DNA from: Lobosporangium transversale
Lineage: Eukaryota; Mortierellomycota; Mortierellomycetes; Mortierellales; Mortierellaceae
Reading direction: 5' to 3'
NCBI RefSeq assembly: GCF_002105155.1
Contig: NW_019028980.1
Span: 682,001-746,000 of the forward strand
DNA length: 64,000 bases
The position numbers and the translations under genes were made by a program. Under the pieces are notes generated by a model that did not search any database, was not told where the DNA came from, and was given only the letters and a program-made list of their open reading frames with translations. Of this stretch, positions 13,996-24,861 are shown one piece after another. Every line of letters begins with the position of its first letter. The stretch's first letter is position 1.

Positions 13996-16071
13996 ATGGA
14001 TCAATTCGCCGCTCAACAACAGCAAGGTTCACCTTCTGTCACATCCCAGTCTGCAACACCCACTAATAACGCAGCCGCTGGTGACAACGCTTCTTTATCT
14101 GCAAACACTACTGCAGCATCAGCTGGTCCCGCCTTCCAACCCGATGAGAATTCTAAGACGCTTTATGTTGGTAACTTGGATCAAACCGTAAATGAGGCAT
14201 ACTTGCAGGAGATATTTTCACAGGCCGGTGGAGTTGTCGAGAGCGTCAAGATTATCCGTGATAACAAAGTATGTTAGAATACTACCAGATCGATCTCAAT
14301 CTCAGAACTTCTGCTGGACTTTGGCTAGGCATGTTTGATGAGAAAAAACATAATCAAGTCGTTTGCATCTAAGCCCTCAACCACATTTTCCCATTCTCAA
14401 TGTACTCTAGTATGCGCACCAAGGTGGTCTGAACTACGGATTTGTCGAATTTTCTGATCATGCTGCTGCTGAGATCGCTCTGCAGACTATGAACGGGCGC
14501 CGTGTATGCCTCCAGGTGAGGATTGTTCAACCTTTTTTAATCAAAACCAAAATAATATACATAATAGCCCTTTTCGTCTGACTATTTCAGCGCTTGTCAT
14601 GATTTTCTTACATCTTTTAGGAGCTCAAAGTTAACTGGGCATTCACTGGACAAGTCGCCGGCAAAGAAGATACTACAAGTAAGACTGTCTCACTACTTGC
14701 ATTCGTTTAGGTTACAATTGGTCTACCTCCAGAGTGTCTGACATTTGCACTTGAAAATACTGCTCCATAGCCCATTATCACATTTTCATTGGAGACCTCA
14801 GCCCCGAAATCAATGATGAGATGCTAAGCAATACTTTTAGTGTCTTTGGCTCAATGACGTACGTACACTCTAGGAAATGATTGATGGCGAAGAAGCAGTT
14901 GATAACCTCGTGATGATGACAATCTAATGAGCTGAATGTCCATTTTAGTGATGCTCGTGTCATGTGGGATCCTAATTCGGGCAAGTCCCGTGGCTATGGA
15001 TTTGCTGCCTTCAAGGATCGTCTTGTAAGTTTGAACAAGGGCGTTTAGAAAATAGTTGTTCTTACCTTTCGAAATACAATTATGAGCTAACTTATCTTCT
15101 TTCCCATGCATCCTTTCAAATCCTTTCTGCCATCACTTTGGTACTCTAGGATGCCGAGCGTGCCATCATGTCTATGAATGGCCAGGTCCTCGGAAACAGG
15201 GCTATTCGATGCAACTGGGCTAGTCAGCGTGGTGTCCCTGGACCTACTTTCCATCAATCAGGTTTGTACTAATTGTTTGAGTATAGATTTGTTGCTCAAA
15301 GAATCGCTCAGAAAACAATTTAACCTTATTTTTCTCATCTTACTCGCAGGAGGCCACCATCACGGAAACTCGTTCAAGTCAGTTTCCAGCCAGGCTGCTC
15401 CATTTAACACGACAGTCTATGTTGGAAACCTACCGCCCCATACGACTCAGGAGGACTTGATCCCCTTTTTCCAACCATTCGGCATGGTGGTTGACATTAG
15501 ATTGCAGGTAGACCGTGGATTTGCTTTTGTTAAGCTTGATTCACATGACAAGGCAGCCAATGCCATCGTTCGCCTTTCAGGCACCATGATCAATGGCCGT
15601 CCTGCCAAGTTGTCTTGGGGTAAGGACCGTTCCGTTGAGAATGCTACACGTGGCAATCATTACGGCTATTACAATAATAATGCTGGATATTCCATGGGTG
15701 GTGGCCACCAAAACAATAGTGGCTACCCTTACCAGTACAACAACCATAATAACCATCATAATAATCATTATGGTGGTGGTGGACAGGGCTATGGACGCAA
15801 TGGACCTCATAACCACCACCATCATCACAATCAGCATCACCAACATCATAACGGCCATCACATAAACAGCCATCATAACCAGCAACATGCCTTTCACCAC
15901 CAACAGCAAGTTGGATTAGACGGCGCAGGATCATCGGCTTTGGCTGCAGGCAGCTCTGGTCTTCCTCCTGCGAATATGGCCGTCGGCAGCAGTGGTGGCA
16001 ACAATGGCGGCATGAGCCAGGATGCTTACGATCAGTTCACATCCTATGACAACAATGGAGGTTCGAGATAA
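13996..16071 (+). CDS. TIA-1/Pub1/Nam8-like RNA-binding protein with three RRMs
   Basis: Predicted poly(A)/U-rich RNA-binding protein acting in splicing, mRNA stability or stress granules, by analogy to TIA-1, Pub1 and Nam8. Seven exons keep frame: 13996-14268, 14411-14515, 14621-14678, 14771-14858, 14949-15024, 15150-15261, 15350-16071; product about 477 residues. RRM1 opens with TLYVGNLD (near residue 55) and has YGFVEF; RRM2 opens with YHIFIGDLSPEI and has GYGFAAF; RRM3 opens with TVYVGNLP and has GFAFVKL. The N-terminus is Gln/Ser/Thr-rich, and the tail after RRM3 is rich in Asn, Gly and His, with runs of His codons around 15805-15900. The first ATG after the C/T-rich leader is at 13996. 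Which member of the family it matches best cannot be settled by eye. Confidence 0.9.
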
Positions 16072-16904
16072 AAAAAGAAAAAGAAAAAAACGAAGTAGTA
16101 GAAGAGTAGGTTCTAGGCAACAAAGAGGGTCCGATCACATTAGCGATTGTTGAGAACAGAAACGATAGCTCATATAAACATTCCTTTTTAGACTTTTTGG
16201 CACCCTTGGAGTTATAATAGCCACCACATGTTTATTTACAAACTATTTAAGAATCCCACTATATAATACCATGCGTTAGGAGTATAGATAAAAATGAACA
16301 TCCAGGCGAATGCAACAAAGGCAAAAGAAAAAACTCATTTATAAGCAAAAGCATAAGCATCGATCATAATAGCAAAATATTTAATTTCATCAAACAGCAT
16401 ACGAAGGAGAGGGGGAAAAAAAGTTTTCCCTCAGATACCGTTGTAGTCATAAGTGTCCTCACATGGTTTTTTCAAGTGACAAGATGTGTTTGTCGTCATT
16501 AGGAATTAAGACAATGAAGCTTTTCCCAGGATTCGAACCTGGCATTTTTCTCCGAAAGAACTCCTGAACCCGCTTAAATTGCAGTTATGCAGCAAGTCTA
16601 TCAAAGAAAGCGCTTTCCCAGTAAGCAAAAAAGCTTTTGTTTGTAAATGCGCAGATTGTCGTTATCTATTTTCTTGCTGTTAACTTCACGTGACTATGTG
16701 GCTTGGACCCTCATCTTTTTTTCGATTCTTGTTTGGTGCCTGGTTTTGGAGCGGTACCCAAAGTTACGGCGGCCAGGGTTTATGAAATCAAGGATACAGC
16801 GGCTCTTGTCGTTTGTCCAGTAATAGCTGTTTATTGACTATAGTTTCTGGAGCATTTTGTTCATAGAGTGTAGAAAATAAATCCCATGACCCTGGTCCTT
16901 GTTA

Positions 16905-16935
<31 letters not shown>

Positions 16936-16936
16936 T
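16072..16936. other. Intergenic region downstream of the RRM gene
   Basis: About 870 bases without a protein gene. It contains the tRNA-like element at 16518-16634, an 18-bp repeat copy at 16748-16765 and an A run near 16906-16925 directly before the retroelement remnant. The stretch 16072-16430 is AT-rich and probably includes the 3' UTR of the RRM gene. Confidence 0.5.
16518..16634 (-). tRNA. tRNA-like sequence with intact B box; gene, pseudogene or SINE head
   Basis: On the minus strand a perfect Pol III B box (GGTTCGAATCC) sits in a full T arm (CCAGG, seven-base loop, CCTGG). It is followed by GAAAAGC, which pairs with GCTTTTT 110 bases upstream as a seven-pair acceptor stem with one G-U. 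A D-arm-like GCTT/AAGC with a GGG loop follows the 5' strand. The total of 117 nt would require an intron or a long variable arm. The central part does not fold cleanly: a TTTCT/AGAAA stem is possible, but it gives an anticodon not expected in a eukaryotic cytosolic tRNA. I therefore assign no amino acid. It may be a decayed tRNA or a tRNA-derived repeat. Confidence 0.35.
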
Positions 16937-16954
16937 GGAGCGGTACCCAAAGTT
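16748..16954. repeat. Pair of identical 18-bp direct repeats flanking an A-rich spacer
   Basis: GGAGCGGTACCCAAAGTT occurs at 16748-16765 and again, without mismatch, at 16937-16954. The second copy directly precedes the retroelement remnant and follows an A run. It may be a target-site duplication, a repeated element boundary, or two truncated copies of one element. Confidence 0.75.
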
Positions 16955-18566
16955 CAACAGACAACTACGTAGGATGGCACAGGAGAAATTGGACAGTGAA
17001 CAATAAAGCACTTCAAGCCAACGTTAGCCCAGGACTAGCAGACCACACTGGAGTCGTGGTACCACAAGATGTCAAGGAAAGCATTCTAAGGCAAGGAGAA
17101 CGGTTAGTAGGAAGGAAGAGAATCTCTTTATTCTCTGGATCGTTAGAGAATGCAGGAAAGGACTCAGCGCGGATGGCCTTTGGAATTGTTGCACAACAGT
17201 AATATCTGGAAAAGTTGATGGCTATGCCTCATCCACCAAGGCAGAACTGTCAGGTCTATTCGTAGCAATACTTATTAGTCCAAGAAATATACCAACGACA
17301 GTCTATGTAGACAATATGGCAGTAGTTATGCAGCTCAAAACCCTGGTGAGTGGAAGAAAGGGATGCATGGAACGACAACGGCTTCGCTCAGCAGTTTATA
17401 ACGCATTCGTTCGACAGGGCCGAAAGGTCAACGTAGTCTAGATTAAGGAACATGCAGGCAACAAAGGCAATGAAAAGGCTGATCAGGCAGCCAAGGAAGG
17501 ACACTTTAGTGAACTGTAGAAATTGAAGGAACAGAAATACAATGACTTGAGATGTCACGCTTTCTTCAATGGATACGTAATAGAGGACGACCTTTCGCCG
17601 ACTCCTGAAACTACAATCTGCTGTCAGGACGAATGCGACCTGAAGCGTGCAGAACAGGACCAGCCGTTACATCACAGATTGGAAAGAAATTGATTGGAAA
17701 GCGACTCTGCACATTATCCACCATGGCAACACTCCAAGAGGGCTATTCACCAGTCCAACTGACTGCCATCGACGAGCTCACAGAATCAAGAAGCTACATG
17801 CATGCTCCCAACGCTTGCTTACATGAAGCAGTGGAGACCAGATCTCTATGACACAGACATCTGCAGAATGTGTGAATCGGAAAGAGAGGACACAGAGTAC
17901 CTTTGGAAGTTCCCTATCACAGATGACAAGCAGTTGGAAGGGTGGACAAGAGCGATTGAGAATATCACTCGCGATGTACAAAGGGCTCTAGCAAAGGAGA
18001 GGAAACTTTGGGAGGACAAGCTATGTCAACACAGGCACCAGGACAGAAACAGATTGGCAAGGGACCTACGTTCATACCAGCAAGCGAAGAGGTGATATAG
18101 GCGTCATTGGAAGCCATGTACAGAGGAGCTGCTGCAATTCGACAGGCGGACGAATTGTATTGCGACGACGAAGAGGATGAAGATGGCGACGGCGAGGGAG
18201 CCATCAAGACAGCCCAAGACTTTTATCATGGATTGGTGCCGAAAGACATGGTCAAGAATTGGAAAGATACTTTCAAGACAACCGCATCCATTGCAAAATA
18301 TGTGGTTTGCAGATTTATCAAAGCTATTCAGGAAATCGGAAGGTCTGAGATCTGGAACAGACGTCGTAAAGTCACTGTCGACTGGGAAAGAACTAAAGGC
18401 ATCAATGTGAGCAAACGCGCCAGAGGATGCACCTGTGTTGGTCAGCACAGACGTAGCAGAGGCGATTTCTTAGGACCTATCCTGAGACAACGACGAACAG
18501 CTGGCGTGAAAGCGATCAGGACGGAAGCTGAGCAAAGAGTAGCAGGGAACTATCGACAACATTAGA
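16937..18566 (+). mobile_element. Decayed 3' portion of a non-LTR (LINE-type) retrotransposon: RNase H and C-terminal tail
   Basis: The reading is broken but recognisable. Around 17125-17190 the frame gives SGSLENAGKDSARMAFG, resembling the first RNase H strand. After a frameshift, 17205-17440 gives SSTKAELSGLFVAI and VYVDNMAVVMQL, then a TAG where the family has Trp, then IKEHAGNKGNEKADQAAKEG, the C-terminal RNase H motif. More stops follow. At 17802-18095 there is DICRMCESEREDTEYLW, a zf-RVT-like CxxC...EDT.(H/Y)LW motif with the following Cys changed. At 18107-18565 another frame carries an acidic stretch and a basic tail. No reverse transcriptase domain lies upstream, so the copy is 5'-truncated. 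It is not functional. The ends are approximate. Confidence 0.7.
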
Positions 18567-19076
18567 ACTGACAGTAATGGAGCGGCTGGGAGGATGTCGT
18601 TTTTGATGATTGAGGACTGCGGCTAGAAGATGACTTTCGCGCGCAACAGGCCAAGTAGGGAGCAGGGCTCGTCACAGGTTCCGTAGGGATCAAGAGTTAT
18701 CACTCATGCTGACGTGGTTTGTGAATAGGATGTTGTACAGCAACAGCTTAACGATGCGGTTAAGACCGATTATTGGAAAACGCTTTATTTGCGCCCCTAG
18801 TAATAGGGTAACCCATTTATAGAGTCTATTTCTGACAAATCCTCACGACCTCGTGAGTCTAAGCACGCCTCATTACATGTTTATAGAGACGGGGATCCCG
18901 TTGTCTTTACTGGTAAATGCCTTTCTTGACAGATTTTTTATGAGGATGAAACTCGATAAGGTTTCGTACCAAACACGAGTTATCGAAAGAGTCATTCGAA
19001 ACTGCTTTTTTTATTTTATTAATTCTGTTTCTGTTATTAACAAAATTTGCAAATTGGCATGTGTGTGGGACATCTT
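18567..19076. other. Intergenic region between retroelement remnant and GILT-like gene
   Basis: No supported gene. A perfect seven-base inverted repeat with a two-base spacer (CTCACGA CC TCGTGAG) lies at 18842-18857, about 220 bases beyond the stop codon of the GILT-like gene on the minus strand. A 93-codon plus-strand frame at 18853-19134 overlaps that gene's last exon and shows no family resemblance. Confidence 0.45.
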
Positions 19077-20198
19077 TCAAGCGATAACTCTCCAACGGAA
19101 TAGACGGCTCGATGTCAAGCTCAGTCGAAGATGAGAGGCGGCCTCTCGGATACTTCTGACAAAATCAGCGACAGAGCTTCCTTCGGGGCATTCACGCCAC
19201 ACACCACCATCCCTCACACAGCGTTTTCTATCGTCGATAAAAACTGTGCAGCTTGTACTATAGCAATGGAGAACCGCATATAAAAAAAAATTAGCAATAG
19301 TAACAAAAAAAGTATGCATTGGCGATCATGTCCAGTAGTTTTTGTGTATTAGTGTGTGTTTTTTTTTTACCTGACACCATGATGATTAGTGTGTTCAACC
19401 GATTCTACCAACAGATCAAATCCTTCCTGGCCGCTTGAGCACTGATCCACCTTGTCCAATAGATCTTTTTTGCCTTCATTATCGTAAGTATTACTACTAC
19501 TGTAGTGGGATTTAACGACCTTCTCCCCAATCTCCCTTGCATATTGTGGCTCTCCAATACGCTGAAAGTTTTGTGTGTTCATGGTGACAACAAACGGTAC
19601 CCAGATAGTATGATCGGGAAAGTATTTTTTAAAGCATAGCTGCTGCGTGTTACCAGCACACTCCATTGGGCCATGTTTGCATGTCACTGTTGTCTTAGTT
19701 GTCGTCGTCTTAGTGAACGATACAGCGCCTATGGAAGAAGAAATAACCGAAGTGCTACCCGTGGTAGTTGTTCGCTCGATGGTTCCAATATAAGAGAGAG
19801 ATGGATTCACAGGCGGTAAATCTTTCGTTTGAACTACACAAGACAGAAAATAGTGAGAAAAGCAGCTACAGAGTGTGTTCAAGCACAACTAATCGATCTA
19901 GCCTAGTAACTCACAGACTTGAGAAAAGACGCCTTCACAGTGGACAGCATCTGGGCATCGCGACATCACGAAGAGGGCTACCTCGATACAACAGAGCATT
20001 ATAAGGAAATTGTACATAGGATGAATAGGTTCATCCTCTGATTCTTTAGTGTATTCTAGAACATATTGTAGTATAGATCTTACTGATATCCACGGGGGAT
20101 CTACTGGTGCCGAAAACAACATTCGCTTCAACGATTGCAATGAAGGAAAATGATGCAAAAATCAAGACTCCGATTAAGAAAAGCAGTGGGAGTTTCAT
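19077..20198 (-). CDS. GILT-like (gamma-interferon-inducible lysosomal thiol reductase family) secreted/vacuolar protein
   Basis: GILT proteins reduce disulfides in lysosomes; fungal members are little studied. Proposed exons: 20198-20084, 20043-19915, 19833-19371, 19257-19077; about 295 residues. The N-terminus (MKLPLLFLIGVLIFASFSF) is a clear signal peptide. Exon 2 carries SRCPDAVHCEGVF at the active-site position; exon 3 carries CKHGPMECAGNTQQLC, the GILT signature (CxHGxxEC), and QCSSGQEG; exon 4 ends with SCTVFIDDRKRCVRDGG. Where most animal and plant GILTs have CxxC, this reads CPDA, with the next Cys three residues on. The first intron is uncertain: the in-frame solution leaves only about 40 nt, with a second acceptor 6 nt downstream. 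A Thr-rich stretch precedes the signature. Family assignment is firm; thiol reductase activity is not. Confidence 0.75.
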
Positions 20199-20469
20199 GC
20201 TGGTTTTGAATACTTTGTGAAGGTGAAAGTTAAAGAATAAAAAAAAAAGCGCCTTCAATCTTTTTATGAATAATGTTACGAAGAAGAAAAATCGTATATG
20301 CGTGAGAAAAAAAAATGCAGTCAAAGAGGATGGATGATGTGAAAAAGAGGAAACAACTGTAGGAGATGATGTGATACCATCACAAGATGGGCAAAATTGT
20401 CTAGCAATTTGTAATACTCGGATGCACCAAACAAATCTTTGTATAACTTAGTAAATTAGAGCCTTTTTT

Positions 20470-21615
20470 TTAACGTCGATTAGAGAGTTGAGGCCGCGTT
20501 GATAGGAAAGGTGGCTCTGAAGGCACGCTTCCTGGAATAGCATTCAGACGTGACGCCTGTGCATGTTGTGCATAGTTCCTCAGCCTTGTCCCCTCTATCT
20601 GACCTGTGAACCCAGCCATCGAATGCCTCCGACGATGTGGGATGACTGTGATGATACCTTCACCTACAGGTCTTGTTGTCACCATATCCTGTATATCCTC
20701 TAGGTCTGGATTCTCTCCGCTCATAAGGTCCTGCGAATACCGTCGCTGTCTCCTGTATTCAAATCCTGGTTCGCGCGGATCATGAGGATCAAGGCGATGG
20801 TTAATATATTGCTGTTGATGTTGAAGGTTTCCCTGTCTGAAGCGCTCTTCATACTCCTCATCCTCCAATAGATCCTCGTCGGTTATACCCTCTATTAGCT
20901 GCAGATAACCTCCGTGACGAGAGTCCAAGATGTTCAAGATGATTGATAATGCCAAAGCTATAATAGCTAGGCTGATAAATAATCCCTCGACATGGGGATA
21001 AGAACCATTCGTGACATCCAGAATGGATGCGACGATCATAGGAAAGATTGTTAATGAAATATTGAGCGCAATCGTAACTAAACCATAAGCTGTTCCTAGT
21101 TGATGGTCATTGACTAGGAAAGGGATGCATGGCCAAAGCACAGAGGCGAAGAGGGAGTAGGCCAATCCAAGAATGAACATGCCAATTATGGGTGTGATAG
21201 TTGTAAATCCGAGTTGAGTATGGGCCCAGATTAAGAGGATGGCCGAAAAGGGGATATAACGAGCACGGTTTCCAAACTGGTCGACAAGAAATCCACAGAT
21301 CGGTGATCCTATAGATGAGACCAGGTCGGGAATAGACTATGGAGCATCCAAGTATGTGGTATTAGCATTACATAGTTGTCTCAGAAATATCTGATTCGAT
21401 ATATATCAACTCTATCAGTTCGGCTTACCATGATAGTGCCGGCTTTTGTAGGATTCTTTGTGTACCATTTCTTTTGAAGGACTTGTTTTTGTTGATAAGA
21501 TACAAGATGTCATGTGTTAGCCAGAACTCCATGATAAAAGAGACATCTCTTTCTGAAATCGAACATTTCCGACTTACAATCTGAAGAAATGTGAATAAAT
21601 GGCACAACAGCCCCT

Positions 21616-21654
<39 letters not shown>

Positions 21655-23009
21655 CATAGGTGCATGTTAGCTAGGTCTAAGTTCTTGCAATTTCAAGTTA
21701 ACCATGTGGAAGAGAGGGTTTGTCAAAGCATGGCGGCCTTTCATCCGGACTATTCATACCATAGAGTGAAATGCAGCAGAGACAGAGTATCCAGAAGTTT
21801 GTCTGCAGCGTAAAGATCTCTGAGTAGAGCATCCGATCATCCTCAGCCATTTCAATTTCCTTCTCAATTTCATCTTCCTCTTCAAGTGCTACAGAGGACA
21901 TAGTTAAGGTCGAGTCCGATGAGGCATTGATTGCGTGTCTTCCTACTAAGACGCTATTGTTGTTAGATCGGATACGGTCCTTTCTACGATCCCTGGCATC
22001 CAATCTGACACCAGCGGACCTTCTTGACTTTGGACTATCCAAATACGCAAGCCAGAATCCGCACAAAAGGCTCAGGACACAAATGCCGACACCTGCCCAA
22101 CTAGCGCCTATTACACCACCTCCATGTGTCGCAATAGCCGGCGAAAGATTATCGTTTATAGCGGTGGCGATCCTTGCAGAAGAAAGATTCATTCCTAAAG
22201 CAAACCCAAGCCAGCGGGCTTTGAACCAGTCAGTCGTGATCTTTGCCTGTGCAATCTCAAGACATTCGCCTCCAATTCCAAAGATTAGACGACCCAAGAC
22301 CATCACCCAGATCGATTTTACAGATACTCCGATAGCAAAAATGCTCTGACCCAAGCAGATACAAAGGCTGAAAAGTACCAACATCCTAGATGCTGAGAGA
22401 CGATCGATCAGATAACCGCCGAGAACTGGAAGAACAATGTTTGGAAGGGAGTATGCTGAGTAAAGGAGATTAAGATGGTATTGATGGGTTGCATAATCCG
22501 CTCCAAGCCATTCCTCCAGCTGAACGTTCAATGCCTGCGGCATAAAAAAAAAAAAAAAAAAAAAAAAAAAGATTATAAGAGAGTAATTATAAGGCTGCGA
22601 TTGAAAGCATTCGTTGTATTAAATGCCAACCATCTGCTATTGAAACAAAAAAAAAGAATAAAACGCTTACAGCGGGGATATCATAGCAATAGTAGTTGCC
22701 AAAGAGAAGTAGACATGCTAATGTCAACACAACCCAATGACGAGTGGTGATAACATGAGCCTGCTCATGTCGACGGACTCTATCAAAGCGTTGGTGCAAC
22801 AGCTGCTGGAGGTGTTGTCGGTTGGGCCGAGGAAGGATATCGTCATGCTGTAGGTGTGGTGCAAAGTTGTTGTTATCAGGACAATGGATGGTACCGAGGT
22901 CAGAGACATAGAGACCTTTATTGTTTTTGGTGTTCCTTCCTAGGCGATCACCACCAATGCTTTCGCGGTTGCTAGATATGAGCGGTGTCTGTTCGTCCAA
23001 GAAGCTCAT
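20470..23009 (-). CDS. MFSD1-like major facilitator superfamily transporter
   Basis: Twelve-span carrier resembling MFSD1, which in animals exports dipeptides from lysosomes. Exons: 23009-22671, 22534-21760, 21613-21578, 21481-21429, 21336-20470; 689 residues. The N-terminal cytosolic part starts MSFLDEQTPLISSNRES, with an acidic dileucine-like EQTPLI sequence of the kind that sorts proteins to lysosomes or vacuoles. The MFS A-like loop (GGYLIDRLSASR) and GRLIFGIGGECLEIAQAKITTDW match the family; the second half has SIGSPICGFLVDQFGNRARY. A charged central loop separates the halves, and a long Arg/Gln-rich tail follows the last helix. Two exons are tiny (36 and 53 nt), yet together they restore GAVVPFIHISSDFLQKKW. 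Long T and A runs sit next to the acceptors of introns 1 and 2. The substrate is inferred only from family. Confidence 0.85.
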
Positions 23010-23990
23010 TTTGTAATGGAATGGAGAGTTGTGAAAATGACCATGGAGCAATTGCAAAATGAGGGAAAAGGCGGCCACAGGATTTGACAGGGGTAACAAT
23101 AGTAAAAAAATGATATTTATGCTCTTTGTTGTCAGCATGACCAAACTTTGCTTGCCCAAATTGGCCTTGCACTGCCATTGTTATGATTGATCCGTTTTCA
23201 AAGATGGACATTCTTGCGCTTTGACTTTAGAGTCAATAGATAATACCATTACCAGCGAAATGCATATGGACTACATAAATATTGGAACAGTGCACTGATA
23301 TGCGACTGAATTGGCCTACAGCAACCAGAAATTGGTCCAATCGCCTGCAGGGTGACAACATGGACCCTTGGCAAACAATTTCTGATCTTTTGACAATTCC
23401 AAATGTACCTACAGTACAGCTTCACCCTCTTGCCTTTGAGCTACTCCAATTTGGTTTGCGTAGTCTGATTATTATCAAAGTATGAATGGAGAGTGCGAAG
23501 AGCCAATTTGATTGGGCACCTGAGTGTCACAACCTCTACTCGAATAGAATGTCTGCCGAGAGAAACCTCTCTCTATTCGATGTTGAATATGCTTCATCAT
23601 CATGTGACGAGACGTATGTTGAAATACTGGACATGACTCTGCTGTTGATCAACTCTTTTTATTAGACGAAATGACGTGACATGTTCAGAGTGAAATTTAG
23701 CCGTTAGAAGGCGAAGTGGATTTTGTTTATTGTTGTGAATTATAAAACAGCAGCCATCATTCTGCGTTGCCTGCAACCCAGAGCGCCTTTTCAACACCAG
23801 AATAAATATGTCCTGTCTGGTTCAAGGAGTCAATTAAGAGTTCAAGATGGGATTCATCTAAGGAATCAGTCTAACGGTTGAATGTGAATGTAAAGGTCGT
23901 AGAAGAAGGAAGTGAGAAAGAGAAGGGAAAGTTAGTGGAGTTGATCATAACTGAATAACATAAATAGTAAATTCAACGTTCACTTTCAAT
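23010..23990. other. Intergenic region between MFSD1-like and RSA3-like genes
   Basis: No supported gene. It probably contains the MFSD1-like promoter. A small hairpin is visible at 23540-23580: outer arms TCGAATAG and CTATTCGA, with an inner GAGAG/CTCTC pair around a four-base loop. Nothing else stands out. Confidence 0.45.
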
Positions 23991-24861
23991 TTATTTCCCT
24001 ACCTCACGCAACGTATTCAATTCGTCTCCAAATGCCATTGTTATTGAAGCCATATATTGTTCGCAAAATGCAGCTTCGACTTCTGGATTTGTCAAAGCCT
24101 TGTGTACGTGATCTGATGTATGCGCTATTTTCTAATATACCATTAAGTGAAGAGGTGGAGTCAATCGATCAATCGTCCTATTCAATAGCATTATAAGCCA
24201 GGAGGAAAAAAATCCCTTCATATCTAGTTTGATTCCATAGCTCGATACCTTGTTTGATAAGTCTGAATTTGCTCGTAGCTCCCGATCTTCATCATCTTCC
24301 ACATCCGACTCATCATCACTGTATTCTCCACCGCTTTGCCGCATGTCAACGTCTTCAACATCTTCATCCTGATCCATGTCGTCCATCTGTACATCCTTTG
24401 TTTTTATCTGATCTATGTCGATGTCTGTTGTGTGCTCCCTTTCTTCTATAGCGACATCGTAATCTGTTAATAGTATTGAAGAAGGTTCGTCTTGTAATGT
24501 CTGATTCATAAGAATATTTTAATTAGGAGGCTTGTTATGATCAGATATCATGCTAATGATCATTTGGCAACAAAGCTATTAGCCTACCTTTGATTTCTTA
24601 TTAGCTGGGCCAATATGGTCCTATATCGTCAATCGAAGCAAAGAAGTATGGTTTGCGTCAGGAATGCTTAATATCTTTATGGTAGTGTGTTCCTTGATCC
24701 AATACCAACCTGTTGTTCGTCTAGTGCCACAGCCCAAGTTAGCTAGTTGGTTAATATGCCATCCAAAACGCAAATGGTAACAGCATCTGTCTTTCCGAAT
24801 GATACTTACGCGCTGTTGTTGTTGTCCGTTTTGGAAGACCACTTTTTAATTTCGACCCCAT
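23991..24861 (-). CDS. RSA3: RSA3-like ribosome assembly protein
   Basis: Candidate homologue of ribosome assembly protein 3, a nucleolar 60S biogenesis factor. Proposed exons: 24861-24810, 24720-24710, 24620-24588, 24500-24249, 24131-23991; about 162 residues. A basic start (MGSKLKSGLPKRTTT) is followed by a strongly acidic middle rich in Asp/Glu, then the C-terminal block AAFCEQYMASITMAFGDELNTLRE, which resembles the RSA3 domain pattern (aromatic-rich helix ending FGDDL..LR). The second exon is only 11 nt. It was chosen because it restores phase between exon 1 and exon 3, and it is the weakest part of the model. The C-terminus stops shortly after the motif, so the tail is shorter than in yeast. 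Alternative: an unrelated acidic nucleolar protein. Confidence 0.5.

Noticed and set aside
18853..19134. 93-codon plus-strand frame
   Set aside because: It overlaps the last exon of the GILT-like gene on the other strand and has no recognisable domain.
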